A DNA stretch of 64,000 bases from positions 124,001 to 188,000 of the forward strand of contig JAAVZX010000024.1 of assembly GCA_022791875.1 (NCBI GenBank). Direction: 5' to 3'. This document shows, piece by piece, positions 50,856 through 59,776 of this stretch (the first letter of the stretch is position 1; each line of letters opens with the position of its first letter). Source of the stretch: Oscillibacter sp. (lineage in GTDB: Bacteria; Bacillota; Clostridia; Oscillospirales; Oscillospiraceae). Both the position numbers and the translations under genes were made by a program. Below the pieces are notes generated by a model. It did no database searches. It was not told the origin of the DNA and worked only from the letters and a program-made list of their open reading frames with translations.

Positions 50856-50884
50856 ATCTTAGCAGTATTTTGGAGGGTTGTCAA
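50856..50884 (-). promoter_or_regulatory. cysE operon promoter
   Basis: Minus strand TTGACA (50879-50884), 17-bp spacer, TAAGAT (50856-50861). The -35 directly borders repeat B7. Confidence 0.8.
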
Positions 50885-50885
50885 G

Positions 50886-51293
50886 TACGGGGGGCCTCCG
50901 GCGGCTTACTTTTCTTGAAAGAAAAGTAAGCAAAAGAACTTTCATACCGCTCTGTGCTGCTGGTGGGCGTTATGGCCTGTCACACGGTAACGCAGAAGCT
51001 GCGTGTGGGGTCTTCTATGGGCATAGAAGACCCCACGTGTTTCTTTGCGGGGCGCATGTCAGGTGGGTGCGGAGGAAGGGCGGACACGCAGGTCCGCCCC
51101 TACGGGGTGCATTTGTAAACAATCATAAAAAATCCGTGGGACCTTCCATGCTAATGGAAGGTCCCACACGTCTGCACCACGTTACTACGCAGAAAGCCTC
51201 CGCGACCACCGGATTCGCGTCGAGTTAAAGCTCTTTTCGGTTCCTTTTCTCTCGAGAAAAGGAACCCGCCGGAGGCCCCCCGTCCCCCGCGGG
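50886..51293. repeat. Family B element, expanded copy B7
   Basis: Left stem GCTTAC../..GTAAGC (TTGAAA centre), right stem GGTTCC../..GGAACC; left end type II, right end type I. Two 32-nt hairpins (51005-51036, GTGGGGTCTTCTAT arms; 51136-51167, GTGGGACCTTCCAT arms) with a GGGCGGAC/GTCCGCCC hairpin (51078-51099) like that of A4/A5 between them. Confidence 0.9.
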
Positions 51294-51378
51294 TACAGAT
51301 TGTAACCAAAATGAAATAGAATTATTGCGGGAGGTGTGATATACTAGGGACAGATGAATTAAGAAAGGAGGCGGTTTG

Positions 51379-51831
51379 GTGAATCTGATGATATGGGTCT
51401 GGCTGGGGGCTGTTGTGGTCTTTGGCGTGGTGGAGCTGTTGACGGAGGGTATGGTTTCGGTGTGGTTTGTGGCGGGGTCGCTGGCGGGGCTGGCGGCTTC
51501 GATGCTGGGCGCGCCGGAGAGTACGCAGGTGCTGGCGTTTGCCATCGTGTCCGCCGCGGCGCTGGCGGCCAGCCGCCCGCTGGTCCGGAAAATTATGAAC
51601 AAGCCGGGTGTGCCGGCGAATCTGGACCGGATTGTTGGGGCCGTGGCCCGGGTGACGGAGAGCATCGACAACGAGCGGGCTTCCGGCGCGGTGTACGTAG
51701 ACGGGAAGACCTGGAGCGCGCGGAGCGCTGAGGGCGACGTGATCCCCGCCGGGGCGCGGGTCAAGATCCAGCGGATCGAGGGCGTGAAGCTCTTGGTTCA
51801 TCTTATGGAACATGTGGAGGCGGTAAAATGA
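51379..51831 (+). CDS. NfeD-family membrane protein
   Basis: 150 residues: three transmembrane segments (about 4-70) and a C-terminal OB-fold (GAVARVTESIDNERASGAVYVDGKTWSARSAEGDVIPAGARVKIQRIEGVKL). Start GTG 51379 sits 7 nt after AAGGAGG. Partner of the SPFH protein encoded with a 4-bp overlap; such pairs form membrane scaffold/quality-control assemblies. Confidence 0.92.
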   Translation: MNLMIWVWLGAVVVFGVVELLTEGMVSVWFVAGSLAGLAASMLGAPESTQVLAFAIVSAAALAASRPLVRKIMNKPGVPANLDRIVGAVARVTESIDNERASGAVYVDGKTWSARSAEGDVIPAGARVKIQRIEGVKLLVHLMEHVEAVK

Positions 51832-52781
51832 GCTTTTGGTGGATTCCGATTAGTATTCTCATCTTTTTGCTGGTGGTGCTGATTATCGTCAATATCAGCA
51901 TCGTGCGGGAGTCGCGGGCCTATGTGGTGGAGCGGCTGGGGAGCTTCTGCGCTGTTTGGACGAAGGGGCCGCATGTGAAGATTCCCTTTATTATGCGGGT
52001 CGTGAAGAAAGTGTCCTTGAAGGAGCAGGTGGCGGACTTTCCGCCTCAGCCGGTGATTACCAAGGATAACGTTACGATGCAGATCGATACGGTTATCTAT
52101 TTTCAAATCACCGACGCGAAGATGTATACCTACGGCGTGGAGCACCCCATGAACGCCATCGAGAATTTGACGGCGACTACCTTGCGCAACATTATCGGCG
52201 AAATGGAGCTGGATCAGTCTTTGACCAGCCGGGATATCATCAACTCCCGGATGCGGGTGATTCTGGACGAGGCTACGGACCCGTGGGGCATCAAAATCAA
52301 CCGCGTGGAGCTGAAAAACATTATCCCGCCCAAGGAAATCCAGAGCGCCATGGAAAAGCAGATGAAAGCGGAGCGGGAACGGCGTGAGTCCATCTTGCAG
52401 GCTGAGGGACAAAAGCAGTCCCAGGTGCTGGTGGCGGAGGGCGAGAAGCAGGCGGCAATCCTGCGGGCCGACGCCGCGAAGCAGGCCGCGATCCTTCAGG
52501 CCGAGGGTGCGAAGGAAGCCCGGATCATGGCCGCTGAGGCGGAGGCGGAGGCTATCACGCGGGTGCAGACCGCTTTGGCGGAGTCCCTGCGGATGCTGAA
52601 CGCCGCCGCGCCCAACGACCAGGTCGTGAAGCTGAAAGCGCTGGAGGCCATGGCGAAGATCGCCGACGGGAAGGCTACGAAAATTATCATTCCCAGTGAG
52701 CTGCAAGGGCTGGCGGGTTTGGCCGCGAGCGCTAAGGCGCTGCTGGAAAGCGATCCGCCTTTGAAGGATACGAAGGAGTAA
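51828..52781 (+). CDS. SPFH/band 7 (paraslipin/QmcA-like) protein
   Basis: 317 residues: N-terminal membrane segment, band 7 domain (VVERLGSFCAVWTKGPHVKIPF, LRNIIGEMELDQSLTSRD, WGIKINRVELKNIIPPKEIQSAMEKQMKAERERR), then a long coiled coil rich in Ala/Glu repeats (ADAAKQAAILQAEGAKEARIM). Builds oligomeric membrane microdomain cages with NfeD. Confidence 0.94.
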   Translation: MSFWWIPISILIFLLVVLIIVNISIVRESRAYVVERLGSFCAVWTKGPHVKIPFIMRVVKKVSLKEQVADFPPQPVITKDNVTMQIDTVIYFQITDAKMYTYGVEHPMNAIENLTATTLRNIIGEMELDQSLTSRDIINSRMRVILDEATDPWGIKINRVELKNIIPPKEIQSAMEKQMKAERERRESILQAEGQKQSQVLVAEGEKQAAILRADAAKQAAILQAEGAKEARIMAAEAEAEAITRVQTALAESLRMLNAAAPNDQVVKLKALEAMAKIADGKATKIIIPSELQGLAGLAASAKALLESDPPLKDTKE

Positions 52782-52791
52782 GAGTGCTGAG

Positions 52792-52821
52792 AAAGCCGCC
52801 GTGAAAACGGCGGCTTTTTTT
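52792..52821. terminator. Bidirectional intrinsic terminator
   Basis: AAAGCCGCCG / CGGCGGCTTTTTTT, 6-nt loop. Confidence 0.92.
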
Positions 52822-52827
52822 GCGCGT

Positions 52828-53466
52828 TCAGCAGGCGACGTGGCTTTGGTGATACTGGATGAAGCTGTCTTTGGTGAAATCCGGAATGCAGCCGTGTTCC
52901 TCCAGAAGTAGCTTGATCAGGGGGACCGTTCTGGCCTGGGTGTTGACGCTTCTGGCGGGGTTGAATTCGATGTCGGTGAAATAGTTGTATTCTGAAAGCG
53001 CGCTGAGTTCGGCCCGGGTGAGGGATTCTTTTACGGCGGAGAGGTAAATATAGTCGTAAAACGCGGTTTTGGGCGTCAGCGGGAACAATTCAGACTGATA
53101 GAGAAACCCTGTCAGGGCCCCGGATTCCCGGAGACGCGGGTCACGTTTGGCCTCCTTCGGGGGCAGGGTGAGCAAATCCGGATAGGGACCGCCGTTCTCG
53201 AAAACCTTCGCGCTCTGGAAGACGTTTTCAAGGGCGGTGCCGTTCAGCCTGAGATTGAAGGCGCTCAGCTTTACGCCGAGAGGCGCTTTGCCCTTCGTGC
53301 TGATTTCCAGGGGACTCGCGCCGGGGTCCGTTTCCAGGATCGCTTTATGCAGGCTTTCGATGGATTTCTGCTTCTGGGACGCCGCAAAACCGGGAAACCA
53401 CGCAAAGGCGTACAGCCTGCTTTGGACCTTCCCGCCGCGGATGAAAAATACCGGACGTTCTGCCAT
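52828..53466 (-). CDS. NADAR-type (DarT1-associated antitoxin-like) protein
   Basis: 212 residues. PGFAASQKQKSIESLHKAI, LEISTKGKAPLGVKLSAFNL and VFQSAKVFENGGPYPDLL match the NADAR fold found as the DarG1 antitoxin of DarTG1 systems, which removes ADP-ribose from DNA guanines. No DarT toxin lies next to it; instead it follows the manganese pyrophosphatase gene by 15 bp. Identification is from remembered family motifs, so moderate certainty. Confidence 0.72.
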   Translation of the reverse strand: MAERPVFFIRGGKVQSRLYAFAWFPGFAASQKQKSIESLHKAILETDPGASPLEISTKGKAPLGVKLSAFNLRLNGTALENVFQSAKVFENGGPYPDLLTLPPKEAKRDPRLRESGALTGFLYQSELFPLTPKTAFYDYIYLSAVKESLTRAELSALSEYNYFTDIEFNPARSVNTQARTVPLIKLLLEEHGCIPDFTKDSFIQYHQSHVAC

Positions 53467-53481
53467 GGGAGCCTCCCGGCG

Positions 53482-55095
53482 TCAGCCCCAGAGGGCGGAG
53501 AGCATCGGAATGATCTGCTTTTTCCGGGACATGATCTTGGGCAGGAAGACCCGGCTGGCGTCGCCGCTGACGGAGAACGCCTGACGGATGGAGTCCTCGT
53601 CGCCTACGAACAGGAGCTGGGTGCCCTCCAGAAGGACGTCCGTGATCATCAGCACCACCGTGTTCAGGCCCCGCTTCTGGCGGATGGTCCGCATGACATC
53701 CATGAATTCCTCCTGGCGCTCCAGAAGGCGGTCGGAGTCCATGGTGGTGATCTGGCTGACGGCCAGGTTGTGGCCCGCGATGTGGAACTCCTTGTAGTCC
53801 GTGTTCACCATGGCCTCGGCGGTCTTGTCGTCGCCGCAGCTGGCGGAGAAAATCGCCTTGCCCAGGTCCTCCAGGGACACGTTCGCAATCCGGGCCAGCC
53901 GGTGGGCCATGTCCATGTCCCGCTTCGTGCAGGTGGGGGACTTGAACATAACGGTGTCGGAGACAATTGCCGCCGCCATGAGTCCCGCCATGTTGGCCGT
54001 GGGCATGAGGCCCTTTTCCTGGTACATTTCCGCCACGATGGTGGTGGTGCTGCCTACCGCCTCGTTGCGGACGTAGATGGGATTCTTCGTCTCGATGTCG
54101 GCCAGCCGGTGGTGGTCCACGATCTCCAGGATTTCCGCCTGGTCCAGGCCTACTACGGACTGGGATTTCTCGTTGTGGTCCACCAGAACCACCCGCTTGC
54201 GCCGGGGCCGCAGGAGGTGGAAGCGGGAGAGCATTCCCACGACGCGCCCCTCCTCGTCCAGGATGGGGTAGGCCCGGAAGCGGCTTTCCAGGACGGCGTT
54301 GCGCACGTCGTCGATGTAGTCGTCCAGGCGGAAGGACACCAGGTCCCGGCTCTTGCAGATGCGGGAGATGGGGAGGGCGTGGCTGATGAGGCGGACGGCC
54401 TGGTAGGGGTCGATGGGGGTGGAGATGATGCAGGTGTGGGTGTCGGATTTGAGCAGATCCGGGTCCACCTCTGCCTGGCAGACAATGACGCAGTTGACAC
54501 GCAGCTCAATGGCCCGGCGGATCATGTCCGGCTGGTTGCCGCAGATGACGATGCTGTTCTCGCTGGAAAAGAGCAGGTTTTCCCGTCCCGCAGGCAGGGC
54601 GATGGTGATGGCTCCGGAGATGAACTCCTTCCCCTCGCCGCCCTCGTTCAGAATCTTGCCCTCCAGGACGGAGAGCAGGTTATAGACCGGAATCTCCTGG
54701 ACCTCCGGATTCAGCACGGAGGTCATGTCGTAGTTCGCCACGTCCCCGGCGGAGAGCATTCCGTAGAGAGTTCCGTCCTCGTTGGTGACGGGCAGAACGG
54801 AGATTTTATTGGCCTGCATGGTAGTCCAGCCGCGGGAGATAGCGACGGCGGCAGAGAGAGTAGGCGGCGTATCGTAGGCCAGGTCCCGGACCTGGGTCCG
54901 AACGTTGGTGATAAGCCGCGGCGGCTGAAAGCCGAAGCGGTCAAGAACGATCTGCGTCTCGTCGCTGACCTGCCCGAGGCGCGCGGCGAGGTATTGACGG
55001 TCGCCGAGGGCGTTTTTCAGAGCGGCGTAGGCCATGGCGGAGACGATGGAGTCGGTGTCGGGGTTGCGGTGTCCGGTGATATAAATGGTGTCCAT
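53482..55095 (-). CDS. Manganese-dependent inorganic pyrophosphatase with CBS/DRTGG insert
   Basis: 537 residues. DHH-type catalytic motifs GHRNPDTDS (N-terminus), VDHN and VDHHRLAD (about 330-350), and a C-terminal DHHA2-like domain (RKKQIIPML end). Between lie two CBS domains (VLPVTNEDGTLYGMLSAGDV, YPILDEEGRVVGMLSRFHLL) flanking a DRTGG domain (FISGAITIALPAG..), the regulated class II PPase architecture inhibited/activated by adenine nucleotides. Start ATG 55095 with GAAGGAG. Confidence 0.93.
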   Translation of the reverse strand: MDTIYITGHRNPDTDSIVSAMAYAALKNALGDRQYLAARLGQVSDETQIVLDRFGFQPPRLITNVRTQVRDLAYDTPPTLSAAVAISRGWTTMQANKISVLPVTNEDGTLYGMLSAGDVANYDMTSVLNPEVQEIPVYNLLSVLEGKILNEGGEGKEFISGAITIALPAGRENLLFSSENSIVICGNQPDMIRRAIELRVNCVIVCQAEVDPDLLKSDTHTCIISTPIDPYQAVRLISHALPISRICKSRDLVSFRLDDYIDDVRNAVLESRFRAYPILDEEGRVVGMLSRFHLLRPRRKRVVLVDHNEKSQSVVGLDQAEILEIVDHHRLADIETKNPIYVRNEAVGSTTTIVAEMYQEKGLMPTANMAGLMAAAIVSDTVMFKSPTCTKRDMDMAHRLARIANVSLEDLGKAIFSASCGDDKTAEAMVNTDYKEFHIAGHNLAVSQITTMDSDRLLERQEEFMDVMRTIRQKRGLNTVVLMITDVLLEGTQLLFVGDEDSIRQAFSVSGDASRVFLPKIMSRKKQIIPMLSALWG

Positions 55096-55167
55096 AATGG
55101 GCGGGATCTCCTTCCTGAAATGTAGATTCTGGGTATTATTATGCGTCTGCTGAACGGAAATGTCAAG

Positions 55168-55520
55168 GGCCTCCGGCGGGCGGGGGGCCTCCGGCGGGTT
55201 ACTTTTCTTGAAAGAAAAGTAACCAAAAGAACTTTTTAATACCGCTCTATGCTCTGGTGTTCGCGGAGGCGTCCCGCACGGTAACGGGGGTGCGAGGGGT
55301 GGGGAACCTTCCATGCCAATGGAAGGTTCCCCAGATTGTGTTTGGGCATCCCAGGCAGCCCTGGTTATCGCGAAAAATAAACCCTGCGGGACCTGAAAGG
55401 TTCCGCACGCTTGCACCCATTCCAACGCAAAAGCCAAAACGCCCACCAGATTCGCGTCGAGTTAAAGCTCTTTTCGCTTCCTTTTCTCTCGAGAAAAGGA
55501 AGCCGCCGGAGGCCCCCTGT
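55168..55520. repeat. Family B element, copy B8
   Basis: Doubled left end (two CCTCCGGCGGG), left stem GGTTAC../..GTAACC, right stem GCTTCC../..GGAAGC; left type II, right type I. Hairpins at 55301-55332 (32 nt, GGGGAACCTTCCAT arms) and 55386-55406 (GCGGGACCT/AGGTTCCGC). Confidence 0.9.
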
Positions 55521-55551
55521 ATGGGAATTTTGCGATTTATGATAAAAATTC

Positions 55552-55580
55552 TTGTTTTTTGGCGGAAAGCATTGTATACT
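55552..55580 (+). promoter_or_regulatory. Promoter of the BMP-type ABC operon
   Basis: TTGTTT (55552-55557), 17-bp spacer, TATACT (55575-55580). Confidence 0.65.
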
Positions 55581-55642
55581 TTAGTTATATCGGCGTTTGT
55601 GTGAGCGCCGGAGAAATTTACGGAGGAAGTGAGGGAGGAGTC

Positions 55643-57184
55643 TTGCAGTCTGAAAATGTTATCGAAATGCTCCATATTACCAAGGAATTTCCAGGTATTA
55701 TTGCCAACGACGACATTACCTTGCAGCTGCGCAGGGGGGAAATTCATGCGCTGCTGGGTGAAAACGGCGCGGGGAAGTCGACGCTGATGAGCGTGCTGTT
55801 CGGGCTCTATCAGCCGGAGGCGGGGGAAATCCGGAAAAATGGGGAAGTCGTTAAGATTAACAGCCCTAACGACGCTACCGCTCTGGGGATCGGTATGGTC
55901 CATCAGCACTTTAAGCTCATCGACGTTTTTACCGTCCTGGACAACATCATCCTCGGGGCCGAGACGACCCGTATGGGCTTCCTGCAAAAGAAAGCGGCGC
56001 GGGAGAAGGTCCTGGCGCTCTCCGAGCGCTACGGGATGAAGGTGGATCTGGACGCGAAAGTCGAAGATATCACCGTGGGAATGCAGCAGAGGGTGGAAAT
56101 CCTGAAAATGCTGTATCGGGATAACGAAATCCTCATTTTTGACGAGCCTACCGCCGTGCTTACGCCGCAGGAAATCGACGAGCTGATGGCTACTATGAAA
56201 GAATTCGCCAAGGAGGGCAAATCTATTCTGTTCATCTCCCATAAGCTGAACGAAATCATGGCCGTGGCGGACCGGGTGACCGTCCTGCGGAAGGGGAAGT
56301 ACATCGGCACCGTGGACACCGCGGAAACCGATAAGCAGACTTTGTCCAATATGATGGTGGGGCGTCCTGTGCAATTGGAGGTTGTGAAGGCTCCGGCACA
56401 GCCGAAGGAAGTCGTGTTGCACGTGGAAAACCTGGTGATCCCCTCCAAGGGGCACCGGAAGAACGCCGTCAACGGCGTTAGCTTCGACGCGCGGGCGGGG
56501 GAAATCGTCTGCATCGCGGGCATCGACGGCAACGGGCAGACGGAGCTGATCTACGGCCTGACGGGCCTGGAAAAAACCGCCGGAGGCTCCATCACTCTCT
56601 GCGGCAGGGACATCACCCACCTGACCATCCGCCAGCGCAGCGAGGGCATGAGCCACATCCCCGAGGACCGCCATAAGCACGGCCTGGTCCTGGACTTCAC
56701 CCTGGAGCAGAACATGGTCCTGCAAAAGTACCGGGAGGCCCGCTTCCAGCACCTAGGGATCATCAACAACGGGGCCGTGCGGAGCTACTCGGAGGACCTG
56801 ATCAAGCAGTACGACGTGCGAAGCGGCCAGGGGCCCCTGACCGTGGCCCGCAGTATGTCCGGCGGCAACCAGCAGAAAGCCATCATCGCCCGGGAGGTGG
56901 ACCGGGACCTGCCCCTGATCGTGGCGGTGCAGCCCACCCGGGGCCTGGACGTGGGCGCGATTGAGTACATCCACGGCCAGCTCGTGGCGGAGCGGGACCG
57001 GGGCAAGGCCGTCCTCCTCGTCTCCCTGGAGCTGGACGAGGTCATGAGCCTGGCGGACCGCATTCTGGTCATGTACGAGGGCGAGATCGTAGGCGAGCTG
57101 GACCCGAAAAAGACCAGCGTGCAGGAGCTGGGCCTCTACATGGCCGGTGCGAAGCGGCACGGAAAGGAGGGCGCATCCGCATGA
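55643..57184 (+). CDS. ABC transporter ATPase (nucleoside/BMP family, YufO-like)
   Basis: 513 residues with two ABC domains. First: LLGENGAGKST, VGMQQRVEIL (non-canonical signature), LIFDEPTAVL. Second: degenerate Walker A GIDGNGQTEL, MSGGNQQKAIIAREVDRD. This asymmetric pattern is typical of RbsA/YufO ATPases. Start TTG 55643 (QSENVIEMLHITKEFPG) with GGGAGGAG just upstream; ATG 55667 lacks a ribosome site. Followed with 4-bp overlap by two permeases. Confidence 0.92.
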   Translation: MQSENVIEMLHITKEFPGIIANDDITLQLRRGEIHALLGENGAGKSTLMSVLFGLYQPEAGEIRKNGEVVKINSPNDATALGIGMVHQHFKLIDVFTVLDNIILGAETTRMGFLQKKAAREKVLALSERYGMKVDLDAKVEDITVGMQQRVEILKMLYRDNEILIFDEPTAVLTPQEIDELMATMKEFAKEGKSILFISHKLNEIMAVADRVTVLRKGKYIGTVDTAETDKQTLSNMMVGRPVQLEVVKAPAQPKEVVLHVENLVIPSKGHRKNAVNGVSFDARAGEIVCIAGIDGNGQTELIYGLTGLEKTAGGSITLCGRDITHLTIRQRSEGMSHIPEDRHKHGLVLDFTLEQNMVLQKYREARFQHLGIINNGAVRSYSEDLIKQYDVRSGQGPLTVARSMSGGNQQKAIIAREVDRDLPLIVAVQPTRGLDVGAIEYIHGQLVAERDRGKAVLLVSLELDEVMSLADRILVMYEGEIVGELDPKKTSVQELGLYMAGAKRHGKEGASA

Positions 57185-58386
57185 AGGAGAAAGGAAACGG
57201 CTTCTGGAGCCGGAACGGGACCAAGGCGGTGCTGGCGTCCCTGATCTCGATTCTGATCGGTATGATGGTGGGCAACATCGTGATCCTGATCGTGGGCGCG
57301 ACGAACCCGTCCATGGGGATCAAGAGCGCGTGGGAGGGCATCTGCCTGGTGTTCGGCGGCATGTTCAGCACCGGGCGGGACGCCGCGGGCGCGCTGACCT
57401 TCGGGTTTAACCCTACCAGCGTGGGCAATATGCTCTTCCGGGCAACGCCGCTGATTCTTACGGGTTTGTCTGTCTCCGTGGCGTTCAAGACGGGCCTGTT
57501 CAACATCGGCGCGCCGGGGCAGTACCTTATGGGCACCGCCGCTACGCTCTATATCGCGCTGAGCATTCCTACGAGCTCCGTGCCCGCGGGGCTGGTGTGG
57601 ATTCTGGCGTTCCTGGGCGGCATCCTGATGGGCGCGGCCTGGGGCGCGGTTCCGGGCATGATGAAAGCGTTCCTGAACATCAACGAGGTTTTGGCCTGCA
57701 TCATGACCAACTGGATCGCTGCGAACCTGGTGACGTGGTTCTTCGACGGCAGCGCCCTGTGCAACGCCGTGGAGTCCGGCAAGACCGGGTACATCTATAA
57801 GACTACTTTCAACGGCGTGGAGACGCCGAAAATGGGGCTGGACCTCCTGTTCCCCGGCTCCCAGGTCAACGGCGGCATCCTGGTGGCCATCGTCCTGGCG
57901 GTTTTGGTGTACGTCCTCATGAGCAAGACCACCCTGGGCTACGAGCTGAAAGCCTGCGGCAGCAACCGCCACGCGGCCCGCTACGCGGGCATCGCCGACC
58001 GGCGGAATATCGTCCTCTCCATGGCCATCGCCGGTGGCCTGGCAGGCGCGGCCGCGTCCCTGTACTATCTCTCCGGCAACACCGAGTTCTTCTGGTCCAC
58101 CTACCAATCCCTCCCCGCCACGGGCTTCAACGGCATCCCCGTCGCCCTCCTGGCGGTGAACAACCCCATCGGCGTGATTTTCACCGGCTGCTTCATGTCC
58201 ATCCTGAACATCTCCGGCCTCCAGCTCACCAACCTCACAGCCTATAACGAGTACATCACGGACGTGATCATTGCCAGCATCGTGTACCTGAGCGCGTTCT
58301 CGCTTCTGATCCGGAGCCTCCTGGACGGCAGGGCGAAGAAAGCGGATAAGGCGAAGAGCGGGAAGAAAGGAGGCGGAAAGGCATGA
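57181..58386 (+). CDS. ABC transporter permease (YufP-like)
   Basis: 401 residues, about ten transmembrane segments; FNIGAPGQYLMGTAA, LAFLGGILMGAAWGAVPGMMKAFLNINEVLACIMTNWIA and TTLGYELKACGSNRHAARYAGI are characteristic of nucleoside/basic-membrane-protein importer permeases. C-terminal Lys/Gly-rich tail (KKADKAKSGKKGGGKA). ATGA overlaps on both sides couple translation. Confidence 0.93.
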   Translation: MKEKGNGFWSRNGTKAVLASLISILIGMMVGNIVILIVGATNPSMGIKSAWEGICLVFGGMFSTGRDAAGALTFGFNPTSVGNMLFRATPLILTGLSVSVAFKTGLFNIGAPGQYLMGTAATLYIALSIPTSSVPAGLVWILAFLGGILMGAAWGAVPGMMKAFLNINEVLACIMTNWIAANLVTWFFDGSALCNAVESGKTGYIYKTTFNGVETPKMGLDLLFPGSQVNGGILVAIVLAVLVYVLMSKTTLGYELKACGSNRHAARYAGIADRRNIVLSMAIAGGLAGAAASLYYLSGNTEFFWSTYQSLPATGFNGIPVALLAVNNPIGVIFTGCFMSILNISGLQLTNLTAYNEYITDVIIASIVYLSAFSLLIRSLLDGRAKKADKAKSGKKGGGKA

Positions 58387-59408
58387 CGTTCCTGATTCAG
58401 CAGACTTTGATCTATGCGATTCCGCTGATGATCGTGGCCCTGGCGGGCGTGTTCGCGGAGCGCAGCGGCATTATCAACCTGGCTCTGGAAGGTATTATGA
58501 TCTTCGGAGCGTTTGTAGGCGTCTTTTTCGTGAACCATATGCAGCCCGCTTTCTCAGCCGCGAAGGAGGCCGGAAATTGGATGACCCTCCAGTGGTTCGC
58601 CATTCTGGCGATGCTGGTGGCGGCGCTGATGGGCGCGGTTTTCTCACTCCTGCTGTCTTTCGCCTCAGTGAATCTAAAGGCCGACCAGACCATCGGCGGC
58701 ACCGCCTTAAATCTGATGGCCCCCGCCTTAGTCCTCTTCCTGATCCGCATTCTTGAGAACCAGAACACCATTCAGATGGCCGAGGGCGACGCCGCCAGTT
58801 GGTTCATGATCAAGAAAGCCAACTTCGGCTACGGCAGAACGGAAAGCATGGGTTTCCTGGGCGAAACCTTCGTAAACCGCGTCTACTTAGCAACCTACAT
58901 TTGCATCATCCTCTTCATAGTCCTCTCCATCGTCCTCTACAAGACCCGTTTCGGCCTCCGTCTCCGCTCCTGCGGCGAGAACCCGCAAGCCGCCGACTCC
59001 CTAGGCATCAACGTCTACAAGATGCGCTACGCAGGCACCACCATTTCCGGCGCCCTGGCGGGCCTGGGCGGCTTCGTCTACGCCCTGACCACCGCGAACT
59101 GCACCGCCAACGGCGACGTAGCCGGCTTCGGCTTCCTAGCATTAGCGGTCATGATTTTCGGCAACTGGAAGCCCCTGAACATAGCGGGAGCCGCCCTCCT
59201 ATTCGGCCTCTTCAAATGCGTAGCCGCCTCCTACTCCAGCATCGACATCAACGGCGACGGCGTCTTCCTCCTGGCCCAAATCGGCATCAGCGCCCACCTC
59301 TACCGCATGCTCCCCTACATCATCACCCTAATCGTCCTCGCCTTCACCTCCAAAAAATCCCGCGCACCGAAGGCGGAAGGCGTACCGTATGACAAGGGCC
59401 TGCGGTGA
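58383..59408 (+). CDS. ABC transporter permease (YufQ-like)
   Basis: 341 residues. FAERSGIINLALEGIMIFGAFVG, LSFASVNLKADQTIGGTALNLMAPAL, KTRFGLRLRSCGENPQAADSLGI and AGLGGFVYAL match the second permease of the same importer. The BMP-family lipoprotein receptor is absent from the window. From about 58650 on, third positions shift from G toward C/A (CTC, CTA, CCT), a codon-use change within the gene. Confidence 0.93.
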   Translation: MTFLIQQTLIYAIPLMIVALAGVFAERSGIINLALEGIMIFGAFVGVFFVNHMQPAFSAAKEAGNWMTLQWFAILAMLVAALMGAVFSLLLSFASVNLKADQTIGGTALNLMAPALVLFLIRILENQNTIQMAEGDAASWFMIKKANFGYGRTESMGFLGETFVNRVYLATYICIILFIVLSIVLYKTRFGLRLRSCGENPQAADSLGINVYKMRYAGTTISGALAGLGGFVYALTTANCTANGDVAGFGFLALAVMIFGNWKPLNIAGAALLFGLFKCVAASYSSIDINGDGVFLLAQIGISAHLYRMLPYIITLIVLAFTSKKSRAPKAEGVPYDKGLR

Positions 59409-59413
59409 TTTGT

Positions 59414-59772
59414 GCCTCCGGCGGGCGGGGGGCCTCCGGCGGCTTCCTTTTCTCGAGAGAAAAGGAAGCGAAAAGAGCTTTCATACCGCTCTATACTCTG
59501 GGGGTTGAATAAGCCTGTCACACGGTGACGCAGGAAGTGCGTGTGGGGCATACCGGGTCCGGTATGCCCCACAGATTTTCTTTATCAGGACAAAAAAATC
59601 CCGTGGTCCTTACCTTGATCAAGGTAAGGACCACTTTGCAGTTCCCCCGTTACAGCGCAGAAAGCCCCAACGCCCACCGGATTCGCGTCGAGTTAAAGCT
59701 CTTTTTGGTTACTTTTTCTCTCGAGAAAAAGTGACCCGCCGGAGGCCGGAAGCCCGGCTGGCAGCCCCCCGT
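59414..59772. repeat. Family B element, copy B9
   Basis: Doubled left end, left stem GCTTCC../..GGAAGC, right stem GGTTACTTTTTC../..GTGACC (one mismatch); left type II, right type I. Hairpins 59543-59572 (GTGGGGCATACC arms) and a perfect 32-bp palindrome 59603-59634 (GTGGTCCTTACC arms). The right end has an inserted GGAAGCCCGGCTGGCA piece related to family C. Reaches the recD2 stop codon. Confidence 0.9.
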
Positions 59773-59776
59773 AGGT

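Noticed and set aside
53347..55125. Long plus-strand frame over the pyrophosphatase gene
   Set aside because: No domain or ribosome site; the minus-strand DHH/CBS protein is clear.
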